A stretch of 21,452 nt of DNA from CBDHHC01 sp050633205. Lineage in GTDB: Bacteria > Pseudomonadota > Alphaproteobacteria > Rhizobiales > CBDHHC01. Positions 1 to 7,485 of this stretch are shown here, piece after piece. Under the pieces are notes generated by a model. It worked only from the letters and a program-made list of their open reading frames with translations. It made no database searches and had not been told where the DNA came from. The DNA lies in the NCBI GenBank assembly GCA_050633205.1, contig JBOEGA010000118.1, positions 1 to 21,452 on the forward strand, read 5' to 3'. Positions within the stretch are counted from its first letter, which is position 1. Each line of letters starts with the position of its first letter. The translations under genes were made by a program, and so were the position numbers.

Positions 1-2309
1 CCAACACTGACCACATCAAAGGCATTGCATAAATTGGTATCCAGAACCACATTACGCCCGATACTGGCTCCCATAGACCGGTAATAGATATTCATCAGAG
101 GAGTACCGACAAACACTTCCGCCCAGTTAAGTTTTTGTACAAGCGTAACCAGCCACCAGCGATAATAATACAGGCCCCATACAGGGTAACGCCCGGGCTT
201 AAACCTGCCAATAACTGTCCATTTGACAATAATGCTTAATACCAGCATTGCAGGCCACCAGGCAAAAGCCAGTATCGTGGATAACCAGGCAGCATCCCCC
301 CACGTCATCGCACCTGTATAAACTTTAAATGAGATTGTTGTTGCATACGCTACTGGAGCGAACAGAATACCATAATAAATAAGAAGACTGAACGCCTGCA
401 AGATATAAACTGTACATCTTTCCCAGACTGGAACGTTCTCAAACTGAACCTGAGCAAGTGACTTGTCTGGCTTATCTCCATCTTTTCCATCTGTTTTCAA
501 TTGAGATGAATTACTTTCCAGAGCTTTCGCATAATCACGAATAGTTCTGTTACGATAAACATCACGAACTGAAAGAGAAGAATTGCCAAGTTTGATACGT
601 AATTCAGAAGTAACCTTCGCAGCTGCCAGCGAATGGCCCTGCAGATCATCAAAGAAATCATCTTCAACAGAAATTGTATCAAGCCCCAGACACTTCTTCC
701 AGGCTTCAAGCACATCCTGCTCCATCTGGCTGGAAGGCATAATTATTTCGCGGTTCAGACTTAACAGAGGCTCTACCGGGGCAGGCAAGGCATCACGGTC
801 TACTTTGCCACTGTTTGTTAAAGGCAGAGCAGAAACAATATCCAGATATTTCGGGATCATATACTCCGGAAGGCGAGCTCTGATACTCTCGGAAATTTCA
901 GAACGGTTTAATGCATGATCAGTTACAACATAGGCAGCCAGATCTTTTATACCATCTTTCTCGACAACACGAACAGCAGCAGCACGAATATTTTCCTGCT
1001 CAATCAGAACAGATTCAATCTCTGGAAGCTCCACACGGAACCCGCGAATTTTTATCTGCCCGTCAGAGCGTCCTACAAATTCAATTTGTCCCTGCTCATT
1101 CACACGAACAAGATCAAAAGTACGATATACCCTGTCCCCGGCAGTAGTGGGCTTAAACGGGTTTTGAACAAAGCGCTCGGCTGTCAAATCAGCCCGGTTA
1201 CAATAGCCCCGGGCAACACCGGGACCGCCAACATACAGCTCCCCGACTTCCCCCATACGAACAGGCTTCTGGTCTTTATCAAGAACATAGGCCTCATACC
1301 CCGGAATAGGCGTACCTATAGTAACAGGTTTGTCCGGGTAACACTCGGCCCAGGTCGCAATAACTGTTGTTTCAGTGGGGCCATAGGTATTCAGCATTCT
1401 GCAGCCCGGCCTTGCCCAGCGCTGAACAAGTTCCGGAGTACATACTTCCCCACCAAGTATCAATGTCGTAAGAGATGGCATCTCATGGTCAATCATTGCT
1501 AGAAAAGTAGGGATAGTGGAGAAGAACGTAATATTATTTTCTTCAATAAACCTGGCCGTATCCAGTGGCGAACGGGAGATAGCTTCCTCGGGAACTACCA
1601 GAGTTCCACCAAGTGAAAATGCGGCCCATATTTCCTCTACAGAAGCATCAAAGGCAACCGAAAACCCCTGATATATCCGTTCATTTTGAGTAAGATGGTA
1701 TACAGTAGATAAAGAACTGACGAAGGAAAGAGCATTCCTGTGCTCAATCATAACCCCCTTTGGATGCCCGGTCGACCCTGAGGTGTAAATAACATAACAG
1801 ACATCAGAGCCCTTTAGCCCAATGCTGTGCGGTAATATTGGCTTAACTGGCTCCATCGAAATTTGTTCTTTTTCCTGATCTAGCCTAACCAGTGAAATAT
1901 CTACCGATGCAATAAGTTCATCTGCGATATCCCCTTCGCTGATAGCAAGAAGCGCCTCACTGTCAGTCAGGATATCATTTACCCTCTCCATAGGAAATTT
2001 GGGATCAATAGGAATATACCCGGCACCTGCCTTTAGAACACCCAGGATAGCCGCATAAAGACGGACCGACTTGGTGAGATAAATCCCGACAAGAACTCCC
2101 GGCTTCACCCCTTTATTTCTAAGATATTGTGCTATCTGGTTAGAATATTTATCCAGCTCGGCATATGTCATCCGGTCATTGCCAGCCTCAACAGCAACAT
2201 GATTGGAACGAGTTGCAGCCTGTATTTCAAATAACTCATGCAACAGGCTCGCGGACTGAACATGACTACCTTCTTGTGGAGTAGAAGCTATATGCGACTC
2301 TAGATACAT
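1..2309 (-). CDS. Pls/PosA-type non-ribosomal peptide synthetase, C-terminus beyond window
   Basis: Partial gene; 769 complete codons are visible. It activates an amino acid as an adenylate, loads it on its own carrier domain and, in the Pls/PosA family, joins monomers through a membrane-embedded C-terminal region rather than condensation domains. Seen: adenylation domain about residues 20-510 with the A3 motif YTSGSTGHPKG (175-185), A4 FDASVEEIW (from 220), A5 YGPTE (309-313) and A10 NSGK. A carrier domain follows with GHS at 558-560 (Ser560 is the phosphopantetheine site). Hydrophobic segments lie from about 620 onward, then a stretch resembling hexapeptide acyltransferase repeats near the edge. 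Pls proteins are usually about 1300 residues, so roughly 500 are missing. The ATG at 2309 has AGGT eight bases upstream. The phosphopantetheinyl transferase gene ends 74 bp upstream on the same strand and is a likely operon partner. Confidence 0.88.
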   Translation of the reverse strand, partial: MYLESHIASTPQEGSHVQSASLLHELFEIQAATRSNHVAVEAGNDRMTYAELDKYSNQIAQYLRNKGVKPGVLVGIYLTKSVRLYAAILGVLKAGAGYIPIDPKFPMERVNDILTDSEALLAISEGDIADELIASVDISLVRLDQEKEQISMEPVKPILPHSIGLKGSDVCYVIYTSGSTGHPKGVMIEHRNALSFVSSLSTVYHLTQNERIYQGFSVAFDASVEEIWAAFSLGGTLVVPEEAISRSPLDTARFIEENNITFFSTIPTFLAMIDHEMPSLTTLILGGEVCTPELVQRWARPGCRMLNTYGPTETTVIATWAECYPDKPVTIGTPIPGYEAYVLDKDQKPVRMGEVGELYVGGPGVARGYCNRADLTAERFVQNPFKPTTAGDRVYRTFDLVRVNEQGQIEFVGRSDGQIKIRGFRVELPEIESVLIEQENIRAAAVRVVEKDGIKDLAAYVVTDHALNRSEISESIRARLPEYMIPKYLDIVSALPLTNSGKVDRDALPAPVEPLLSLNREIIMPSSQMEQDVLEAWKKCLGLDTISVEDDFFDDLQGHSLAAAKVTSELRIKLGNSSLSVRDVYRNRTIRDYAKALESNSSQLKTDGKDGDKPDKSLAQVQFENVPVWERCTVYILQAFSLLIYYGILFAPVAYATTISFKVYTGAMTWGDAAWLSTILAFAWWPAMLVLSIIVKWTVIGRFKPGRYPVWGLYYYRWWLVTLVQKLNWAEVFVGTPLMNIYYRSMGASIGRNVVLDTNLCNAFDVVSV

Positions 2310-2383
2310 ATGACACCTGTAAGCGTTTACCCTGCTTCTATCGTCAGGTTTAGGGTTAACTGCTTATTGAGCCATGTATCAAC

Positions 2384-3190
2384 TTATCTCAAAGCCAGGG
2401 CTATCTGACAAGAACTGCTACCATTAAATGTTTTCCATGTAAGGAAACGGGCCTGCAAATTATGTCCTATAGCATCAACACACTGAGAGTTTAGCTCAAA
2501 AGCGATCTGCTTAAGGTCTACAGCAAGTCCTGTACCAGTAAGTTTTGTATATGCTTCTTTTAATGTCCAGAGTTCAAAAAATCGGCTGTTTCTCTTGTCT
2601 TCAGGAAGTCCTCGCAAAGACTGATATTCGCCAATAGATAGCACATCATTAATCAATGCATCTTCTACTATACCCTCTGCCAGTTCAGCATCTATACCAA
2701 TATTGTACTGAGTTGAAACAGCAGCGAAAGTTGCACCATCACAATGTGTAATACTGAAACTGATTTCAGGAAACCCCTCACAAATATAAGGTTTACCTTC
2801 TTTAGTCCTGCCAAATTTCCATTGATTTACAGCAACTTCACCATCAGTGGCGATTGTAAGAGCTTTTCTCCGCAAAACACGGCTGGCAACCTGTTTTTGA
2901 TAAGCTGCATCAGATTTACAAAGCGCTATCTCTGCCAGATCATACTCATCCAGCTCGTCCAGATACTCATCCCTTGAAAGCTCAGAATCTCTTGCACAGA
3001 CAACCGTGATTAGATCATTCGAATTTTCACTGGAAATCTGCAATCTGTAAATTGCAATACCGGCATTGAGTGAACGATCACCTCCCAATAGGTTAACCCT
3101 GAAGGCTGCCCCGGGCTCACGCGAGGGTAATGCATTCCCCTCCGGATGCAACCATTCATTGAAAAACCTGTGTGCAATAGCTTTGATCAT
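2384..3190 (-). CDS. 4'-phosphopantetheinyl transferase, Sfp/AcpT superfamily
   Basis: Transfers the 4'-phosphopantetheine arm of CoA to a conserved serine of carrier domains; the neighbouring Pls-type synthetase, encoded 74 bp downstream on the same strand, is the obvious substrate. Seen in the 268-residue product: an ITHCDG motif (His149), the metal-binding GIDAE signature (Asp167 and Glu169), and the WTLKEAYTK signature (Trp208, Lys211, Glu212, Lys216), in the order and spacing of Sfp-type enzymes. The N-terminal 100 residues are poorly conserved by eye. I chose the ATG at 3190; an in-frame TTG at 3226 would add 12 residues, and neither has a strong ribosome binding site. The gene diverges from the M23 lipoprotein gene across a region carrying an imperfect inverted repeat. 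Confidence 0.9.
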   Translation of the reverse strand: MIKAIAHRFFNEWLHPEGNALPSREPGAAFRVNLLGGDRSLNAGIAIYRLQISSENSNDLITVVCARDSELSRDEYLDELDEYDLAEIALCKSDAAYQKQVASRVLRRKALTIATDGEVAVNQWKFGRTKEGKPYICEGFPEISFSITHCDGATFAAVSTQYNIGIDAELAEGIVEDALINDVLSIGEYQSLRGLPEDKRNSRFFELWTLKEAYTKLTGTGLAVDLKQIAFELNSQCVDAIGHNLQARFLTWKTFNGSSSCQIALALR

Positions 3191-3241
3191 GCACAGAAGT
3201 AAATGCTTTTTTAAATTTTGTTGCAAGAAGAACCAGAGAAA

Positions 3242-3290
3242 ATGGTTACCTCACATAAATGAGACAAATGAAAATATGGAGGTTAACCAT
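3242..3290. promoter_or_regulatory. inverted repeat in a divergent intergenic region
   Basis: ATGGTTACCTC (3242-3252) and GAGGTTAACCAT (3279-3290) are near-perfect reverse complements, differing by one extra A, and are separated by 26 bp. The repeat lies upstream of both the phosphopantetheinyl transferase gene (-) and the M23 lipoprotein gene (+). It could be an operator shared by both genes or a hairpin in a leader transcript. The repeat is seen directly; the function is inferred. Confidence 0.35.
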
Positions 3291-3375
3291 ATCTGCAGAT
3301 GTAACTCATTTTAAATGATAATATTGTATTATGCTCGACATTATTTCCTGAAATTTGATTACCATTGAGCTCGCC

Positions 3376-4116
3376 GTGAAGGTCATAATTATAATATCCG
3401 CATATGCCTGCTTTTCAGTCTTGACGGCATTATCCGCCTGCTCAGCACAGCATAAAGTCGTATCTAAAAAAGAGCATAACGAAACAATTACGCCCACAGA
3501 CCTCACTCCTGTTTACCCTCCAGACAAAACCTGTTCCCCCATACAATCCCTCTATGCAAGCATGATTGATATTGATGGGCTGCCAAGAGAAAGCATGCAC
3601 ACCGGAATTGATACTGGCCGGTTGGGAGAACCTGTTCTCTCTCCTGCAGATGGAACAGTTATATCTGCCTGGATTGCAGACTGGGGCTGGGGAGAAGAAG
3701 GAGCCCTGCTCATTCGTCACTCAAAACAGGATCTGAACTATAAAAACGGAGCACCTCACTACTATTCCGCATTTTATCATCTGAAAACCGATATGATAAA
3801 AAACTTCCGGCCTGGACAAAAAGTTACCAGAGGCGAAAAACTTGCAACCGTATTCCGACCTGGGGGCAACGAAAAATACCTTCCCGAAGTTCACTGGGAA
3901 ACCTGGGCAGTATCAAATGATGCCTCCCTTGAATGGAAAAAAAGCGATGTCGGATATTACTATTGGACAAACACTGAAGCTCAACTTGTAGATCCGCTTT
4001 ACCTGCTTGGTCTGCACACAAAGACAGATGCAAAAAAAATTCCCATCACCCCATATGATAACAACAGCAACTACAATAACTTCCAGGGCTTCACATATAT
4101 TTTACCCTGTCGTTAA
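3376..4116 (+). CDS. M23-family metallopeptidase-like lipoprotein
   Basis: Predicted envelope lipoprotein with a LytM/M23 fold, a family that cleaves or binds peptidoglycan cross-links. The GTG start at 3376 gives a 246-residue protein with a hydrophobic signal and the lipobox LSAC (lipidated Cys22); a TTG at 3355 is a possible longer start. The M23 core is seen at about residues 70-180: HTGID supplies zinc ligands His75 and Asp79, a typical SPADGTV strand follows, YHL supplies His135, and the last motif reads EVHWE with His173. In active M23 enzymes the last motif is HxH; here its first His is replaced by Glu, which may lower or abolish activity. The haloacid dehalogenase gene begins 40 bp downstream on the same strand, possibly co-transcribed. 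Confidence 0.72.
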   Translation: MKVIIIISAYACFSVLTALSACSAQHKVVSKKEHNETITPTDLTPVYPPDKTCSPIQSLYASMIDIDGLPRESMHTGIDTGRLGEPVLSPADGTVISAWIADWGWGEEGALLIRHSKQDLNYKNGAPHYYSAFYHLKTDMIKNFRPGQKVTRGEKLATVFRPGGNEKYLPEVHWETWAVSNDASLEWKKSDVGYYYWTNTEAQLVDPLYLLGLHTKTDAKKIPITPYDNNSNYNNFQGFTYILPCR

Positions 4117-4156
4117 CGCCTGAACTGGTCATAACACAAGGGATAAGCTAAACTGT

Positions 4157-4867
4157 ATGGCAATTGAAGCTACCCCGGAAAGAACGAATATGTTTAGAGA
4201 TATTAAGGCCTGCATTTTTGATGCATATGGAACACTGTTCGACACTCATGCTCCTGTGTCCCGGATCGCCGCTGAACTTGGCGAAAACGCAGATGATATC
4301 TCTCAACTCTGGAGAAATAAGCAACTTCAGTACACCTGGTTGCGCAGCTTAATGAAATCTCATGTCGATTTCTGGCAGATCACAGGCGATGCCCTGCACT
4401 ACGCCCTGAAGACATACAACATTGAACCTGAGCCGTTCCATGATCGCCTGATGCAGCTCTACCTGAATCTGGATGCTTACCCTGATGCAAGGGAAACACT
4501 GACCAACCTGAAAGGACTTGGATTACAAACTGGCATCCTCTCAAACGGCAGTAAATCTATGCTCACTGCAGCAATCGGATCTGCTGGCCTTGGCCAGATA
4601 CTGGATCATACACTCTCCGTTGATGAGGTAAATGTCTATAAACCCGACCCTCGTGTCTACCAGATGGTACCGGACCAGCTTCACATCCGGCCGGAACAGG
4701 TCTGTTTTATATCCTCAAATGCCTGGGATGTAGCTGGTGCTGCTCATTTTGGCTTTCAGGTTGCCCACATTAATAGATTCTCTCAACCCCCGGAACAACT
4801 GCCAGGCACCCCGAAGGTTATCCTGACAACTCTGTCTGATCTTCCTCCCCTGCTGAAAACATCCTGA
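4157..4867 (+). CDS. (S)-2-haloacid dehalogenase (haloacid dehalogenase type II)
   Basis: HAD-superfamily hydrolase expected to convert (S)-2-haloacids to (R)-2-hydroxyacids in the cytoplasm. All catalytic positions known from L-DEX enzymes can be matched: nucleophile Asp22 in FDAYGT, Thr26, Arg53 in WRNKQ, SNGS (129-132), Lys162 and Tyr168 in YKPDPRVY, and Ser186, Asn188 and Asp191 in SSNAWD. The 236-residue length fits the family. An ATG at 4190 with GGAAAG seven bases upstream would remove 11 residues and place the start where family members usually begin; the ATG at 4157 has GGGATAAG at a similar distance, so the start is uncertain. It lies 40 bp behind the M23 lipoprotein gene. The physiological substrate is not evident; many homologues act on metabolic acids or are uncharacterised. 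Confidence 0.88.
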   Translation: MAIEATPERTNMFRDIKACIFDAYGTLFDTHAPVSRIAAELGENADDISQLWRNKQLQYTWLRSLMKSHVDFWQITGDALHYALKTYNIEPEPFHDRLMQLYLNLDAYPDARETLTNLKGLGLQTGILSNGSKSMLTAAIGSAGLGQILDHTLSVDEVNVYKPDPRVYQMVPDQLHIRPEQVCFISSNAWDVAGAAHFGFQVAHINRFSQPPEQLPGTPKVILTTLSDLPPLLKTS

Positions 4868-4884
4868 ACAGGCAAGTCAGACTA

Positions 4885-4901
4885 AAAAGCCTGCTGCTTT
4901 T
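4885..4901 (+). terminator. possible weak terminator hairpin
   Basis: AAAAGC (4885-4890), a 5-base loop, then GCTTTT (4896-4901), placed 17 bp after the dehalogenase stop codon. The stem is short and the T run is only four bases, so function is uncertain. A second small hairpin, GGCAC-TCCT-GTGCC, follows about 10 bp later. Confidence 0.3.
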
Positions 4902-5017
4902 CACGTCTCGGCACTCCTGTGCCCGGGTTACTCTGCGCTATGGCCATCCCGGTAAAAATGCTCTAAAAGGCTTTCTGTCTTCCGGGGAGTATCTGGCAAA
5001 AGCCTGAAGTGAGTTCA

Positions 5018-5683
5018 ATGAAATATAAAAAATACCTGATTGCAGCTTTTGGGCTGATAACATGCCTCGCAATATATAATTACGCCGCTGTCAGCAAATC
5101 ATTGATCCTCGCAGAGCAAATGCCCCCATTATGTATTAATGGCTATTGTGAACCACAGGTCCGCCTCAACTGCAAAGCCAGTAAAATCAAAATAAAGCCC
5201 TGTCAGCAGATCTCTGAGAACCTCTGGAGGTGGATTAACTCCCATGGCTACCTGGCAATAGAAGCAGGCTACAGAGCCGCTGGTTACAAAGATACGGTAA
5301 AATCAGCAGTCATCTACTGTAATCGAGGTATCTATAATCGCAAAAAAATCGTCAGCAAGCGCAGAACACGAAGAAGACGCTGGAGTCAGCACTCATACCG
5401 AAGAGCCTGTGATGGCAATAAAATAACGGTAAATGGAGTGACATTTACCTACAAGGGCTCGGGAGTAAAAAAACCCCGAACCACCAGTGATAAATTTTTT
5501 GTATCATTTCTGAATAACTGGGGAACTGTAGGACTGGGATATAAAGTAAAATCAGCATTATATCTGATGGATTTTAATCGCGGTGTTAGAGATTGCAGGG
5601 AAGACGCCAGACATTGTTACCACTACCACCTCTCCAAACCCTGTTATACCTGCCTCTTTACTGGCTCAATGGGATACGAATAA
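5018..5683 (+). CDS. secreted extensin/M15-like (D-Ala-D-Ala peptidase fold) protein
   Basis: 221-residue protein with an N-terminal hydrophobic segment (signal peptide or anchor) and many cysteines. The segment SQHSYRRACD matches the M15/extensin-like zinc motif SxHxxGxAxD, and a later HYHLS matches the second HxH ligand motif, so the likely zinc ligands are the His and Asp of the first motif and a His of the second. Proteins with this fold cleave or bind peptidoglycan stem peptides. The usual Gly of the first motif is Arg. A very basic stretch (about 107-122, mostly Arg and Lys) precedes the motif. I chose the ATG at 5018 over the GTG at 5009 because GAAGTGAG lies just upstream. Catalytic activity is not certain. 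It could also be a cell-wall-binding relative without activity. Confidence 0.6.
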   Translation: MKYKKYLIAAFGLITCLAIYNYAAVSKSLILAEQMPPLCINGYCEPQVRLNCKASKIKIKPCQQISENLWRWINSHGYLAIEAGYRAAGYKDTVKSAVIYCNRGIYNRKKIVSKRRTRRRRWSQHSYRRACDGNKITVNGVTFTYKGSGVKKPRTTSDKFFVSFLNNWGTVGLGYKVKSALYLMDFNRGVRDCREDARHCYHYHLSKPCYTCLFTGSMGYE

Positions 5684-6096
5684 TCCATTTGCCATTTATC
5701 GATTCGAAGAAAATTGAAAATTAATCCGTCAACAGATCAACCTGTACATTTCTCTTATACAAAGATGCAACAGAAGTGATGCATTAATGGTCGAAAACCG
5801 CTGAAAACCGAGATATTTTACAAACATTATGGATATCTTGCCTGCTGCCTTGTTTGAGCCATGTTGATATAATTCATTTGCACTAACGCGAATTTATTTA
5901 CGTAACTCCGGCTTAGTTTTTTCATAATATTGCGCTTTTGCGGAACAGACACCTGTATTCTTCTTGTCATGTAGCACTCAGTATGTCGTATGACTGCACT
6001 ATCTAGAAGATACAACTCATGGTAGTGTTCTGAACCTGACTAAATAGCACAATTGAGATAAAATCTGGCTCTGCAAATATAAGCTAAGAAAAGCTG
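5684..6096. other. non-coding stretch
   Basis: About 410 bp without a convincing gene. It contains a short direct repeat, GAAAACCG twice in tandem around 5793-5812. A possible promoter for the following regulator gene is TTGAGA at 6053 with an AT-rich -10-like ATATAA about 17 bp downstream. A 62-codon open frame on the minus strand (5827-6015) has no recognisable features and I do not call it. Confidence 0.4.
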
Positions 6097-6780
6097 ATGA
6101 CACCGTTATTGCTGGTTGAAGATGATGAAAGCGTATCAAGTTTCCTCTCAGAGGGCTTAAGCGCTGAAGGCTACACTGTTGACGTATGCACAAATGGAAA
6201 CAGTGCTTTACAGATTGTAACAAAACAGGAATACCCCATACTGATAATGGACAGGGTCCTGCCAGATGCTGATGGTATTCATATATGCACTTCACTCAGG
6301 GACATTGGTTACAATGGTCATATAATCATTCTCACAGCAAAGGCATCTGTTTCCGACAGGATTAAAGGATTAAGATGCGGTGCAGATGACTATATGAGTA
6401 AACCTTTCGATTTCCAGGAATTATTAGCTCGTTTGGAAGCGCTTCAACGAAGAGAAGCGAGAAAAAGTATACCATTCTCCCAGACACATATTTCTGTTGG
6501 CCCTCTGCAGCTCAACCTTGAAACACACAAGGTTATGTATCTGGGCAATACGATAGCTCTTACTAAACGAGAGTTTGAACTGTTGAATTTTCTGATGGAA
6601 AATAATGACAAGATTGTCAGCCGGACACAGATACTGCAAAAGGTATGGGGCTACAACTTCGAGCCGGGCACAAAGCTAGTCGAAGTATACATTCGCTACT
6701 TAAGAAAAAAACTGGATCAGGAAGGTCAGCCTTCTCTGATAGAATCCCTCCGCGGTATTGGCTACAGACTAAAACTCTGA
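6097..6780 (+). CDS. OmpR/PhoB-family response regulator, orphan
   Basis: 227-residue DNA-binding response regulator. The receiver domain (about 1-115) has the acidic pair Asp9/Asp10, phosphoacceptor Asp52 (in IMDRVLPDADG), Thr80 and Lys102 (in SKPF). A winged-helix output domain (about 130-227) carries the typical LTKREFELL and a C-terminal GIGYRL hairpin. By family, phosphorylation by a sensor kinase promotes dimerisation and DNA binding. No histidine kinase gene is adjacent: the next gene downstream is more than 700 bp away and unrelated, so the partner must be elsewhere or this is an orphan. The ATG at 6097 is preceded only by an A-rich AAGAAAAG. Targets cannot be deduced. Confidence 0.93.
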   Translation: MTPLLLVEDDESVSSFLSEGLSAEGYTVDVCTNGNSALQIVTKQEYPILIMDRVLPDADGIHICTSLRDIGYNGHIIILTAKASVSDRIKGLRCGADDYMSKPFDFQELLARLEALQRREARKSIPFSQTHISVGPLQLNLETHKVMYLGNTIALTKREFELLNFLMENNDKIVSRTQILQKVWGYNFEPGTKLVEVYIRYLRKKLDQEGQPSLIESLRGIGYRLKL

Positions 6781-6824
6781 CCCAACACAAATCACAAACT
6801 TTATTTTTGGTATATGGAAAGAAC

Positions 6825-6858
6825 TCTGTCACCGCCCGCGGGGTTAGGCGGTGACAGA
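6825..6858. repeat. perfect 12-bp inverted repeat (hairpin)
   Basis: The 12-base arms at 6825-6836 and 6847-6858 are perfectly complementary around a 10-base G-rich loop (6837-6846). It begins 44 bp after the response-regulator stop codon. It has no T run, so it is not a standard intrinsic terminator, although it could still stabilise or end that transcript. It may belong to the element described at 6825-6899. Confidence 0.7.
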
Positions 6859-6899
6859 CTGTTCTGTAAGCTTCGCTAGAGGCGTATAGGAAGCTAACT
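6825..6899 (+). mobile_element. possible IS200/IS605-type right-end or omega-RNA-like relic
   Basis: The strong hairpin is followed by a second imperfect one: AGCTTC (6869-6874) pairs with GAAGCT (6890-6895), with an inner CGC/GCG. The segment ends GGAAGCTAACTCAA. This order of hairpins and the AAGCTTCG...GGAAGCT...CTC ending recall right ends of IS200/IS605 elements, which double as the guide-RNA scaffold of TnpB; TCAA is also the right-end cleavage tetranucleotide of IS608. The resemblance is from memory and no tnpA or tnpB gene is in the window. It could equally be an unrelated structured RNA. Confidence 0.3.
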
Positions 6900-7485
6900 C
6901 AAAACAAAATCTCATATGCCATGTGGAGCTGATTTGTGCACTCACTCACAGATCAATATATTAGGCATATGGGAAAGTCTCGCACGATTATGCGGCTCGC
7001 TTGAGACAGGAAAACTATATCACTCCAGGCACATTGGTTGGGTTAGTTTTTGGTTAGAACAACTAATTAAATTTTAAACCCTGTTAAAATATCTGCTCTT
7101 TAACAAACAAGTCATCTAGTAAACTTTAAATTCAAAACAACATCTGTCACTAGTTAAATAATATACATACTATATTTCAATAAAACTATTAATACTCACA
7201 TCATTTGGCGTCCGGTAAAATTCTTGCAATGACACCTTATATACAGCACGGCTAAATATGACTGCCTGTGGATTGAATAATAATATTGTATACGCTGCAG
7301 GTTTAACCTAAAGAATTATCTAGTTTTTATGCTCCCATATCAGCACCCTTAACATTAAAAAATCACACATATACCAGTTCGGAAACCATGAATACAAAAT
7401 GAATAAGCATTTCGGCTCCTGTTCAGTTGAAGGGATTTACAAATAGTTCATATTCAAGACCAGCAAATAATAGGAATAGTGAAGA

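Larger units (their letters stand above)
6781..7485. other. long non-coding stretch with hairpins
   Basis: About 700 bp with no convincing gene. The first 240 bp are structured: the hairpins at 6825-6895, then CATATGCC (6913-6920) complementary to GGCATATG (6964-6971), enclosing a smaller imperfect GATTTGTG/CACAGATC hairpin, and a GTCTC...GAGAC pair near 6975-7005. The remainder (about 7030-7485) is very AT-rich and presumably carries the promoter of the secreted repeat protein; I see no confident -35/-10 pair. Confidence 0.45.

Noticed and set aside
583..1502. Plus-strand open frames inside the synthetase gene
   Set aside because: They are antisense to a continuous frame with all adenylation-domain motifs; their translations show no family features.
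5827..6015. 62-codon minus-strand frame
   Set aside because: Short, no good binding site, no recognisable motif; likely chance in an AT-rich spacer.
3319..7291. ATAATATTGTAT shared upstream of the M23 gene and the secreted repeat protein gene
   Set aside because: A 12-base all-AT-rich word in AT-rich spacers is not significant without more copies.
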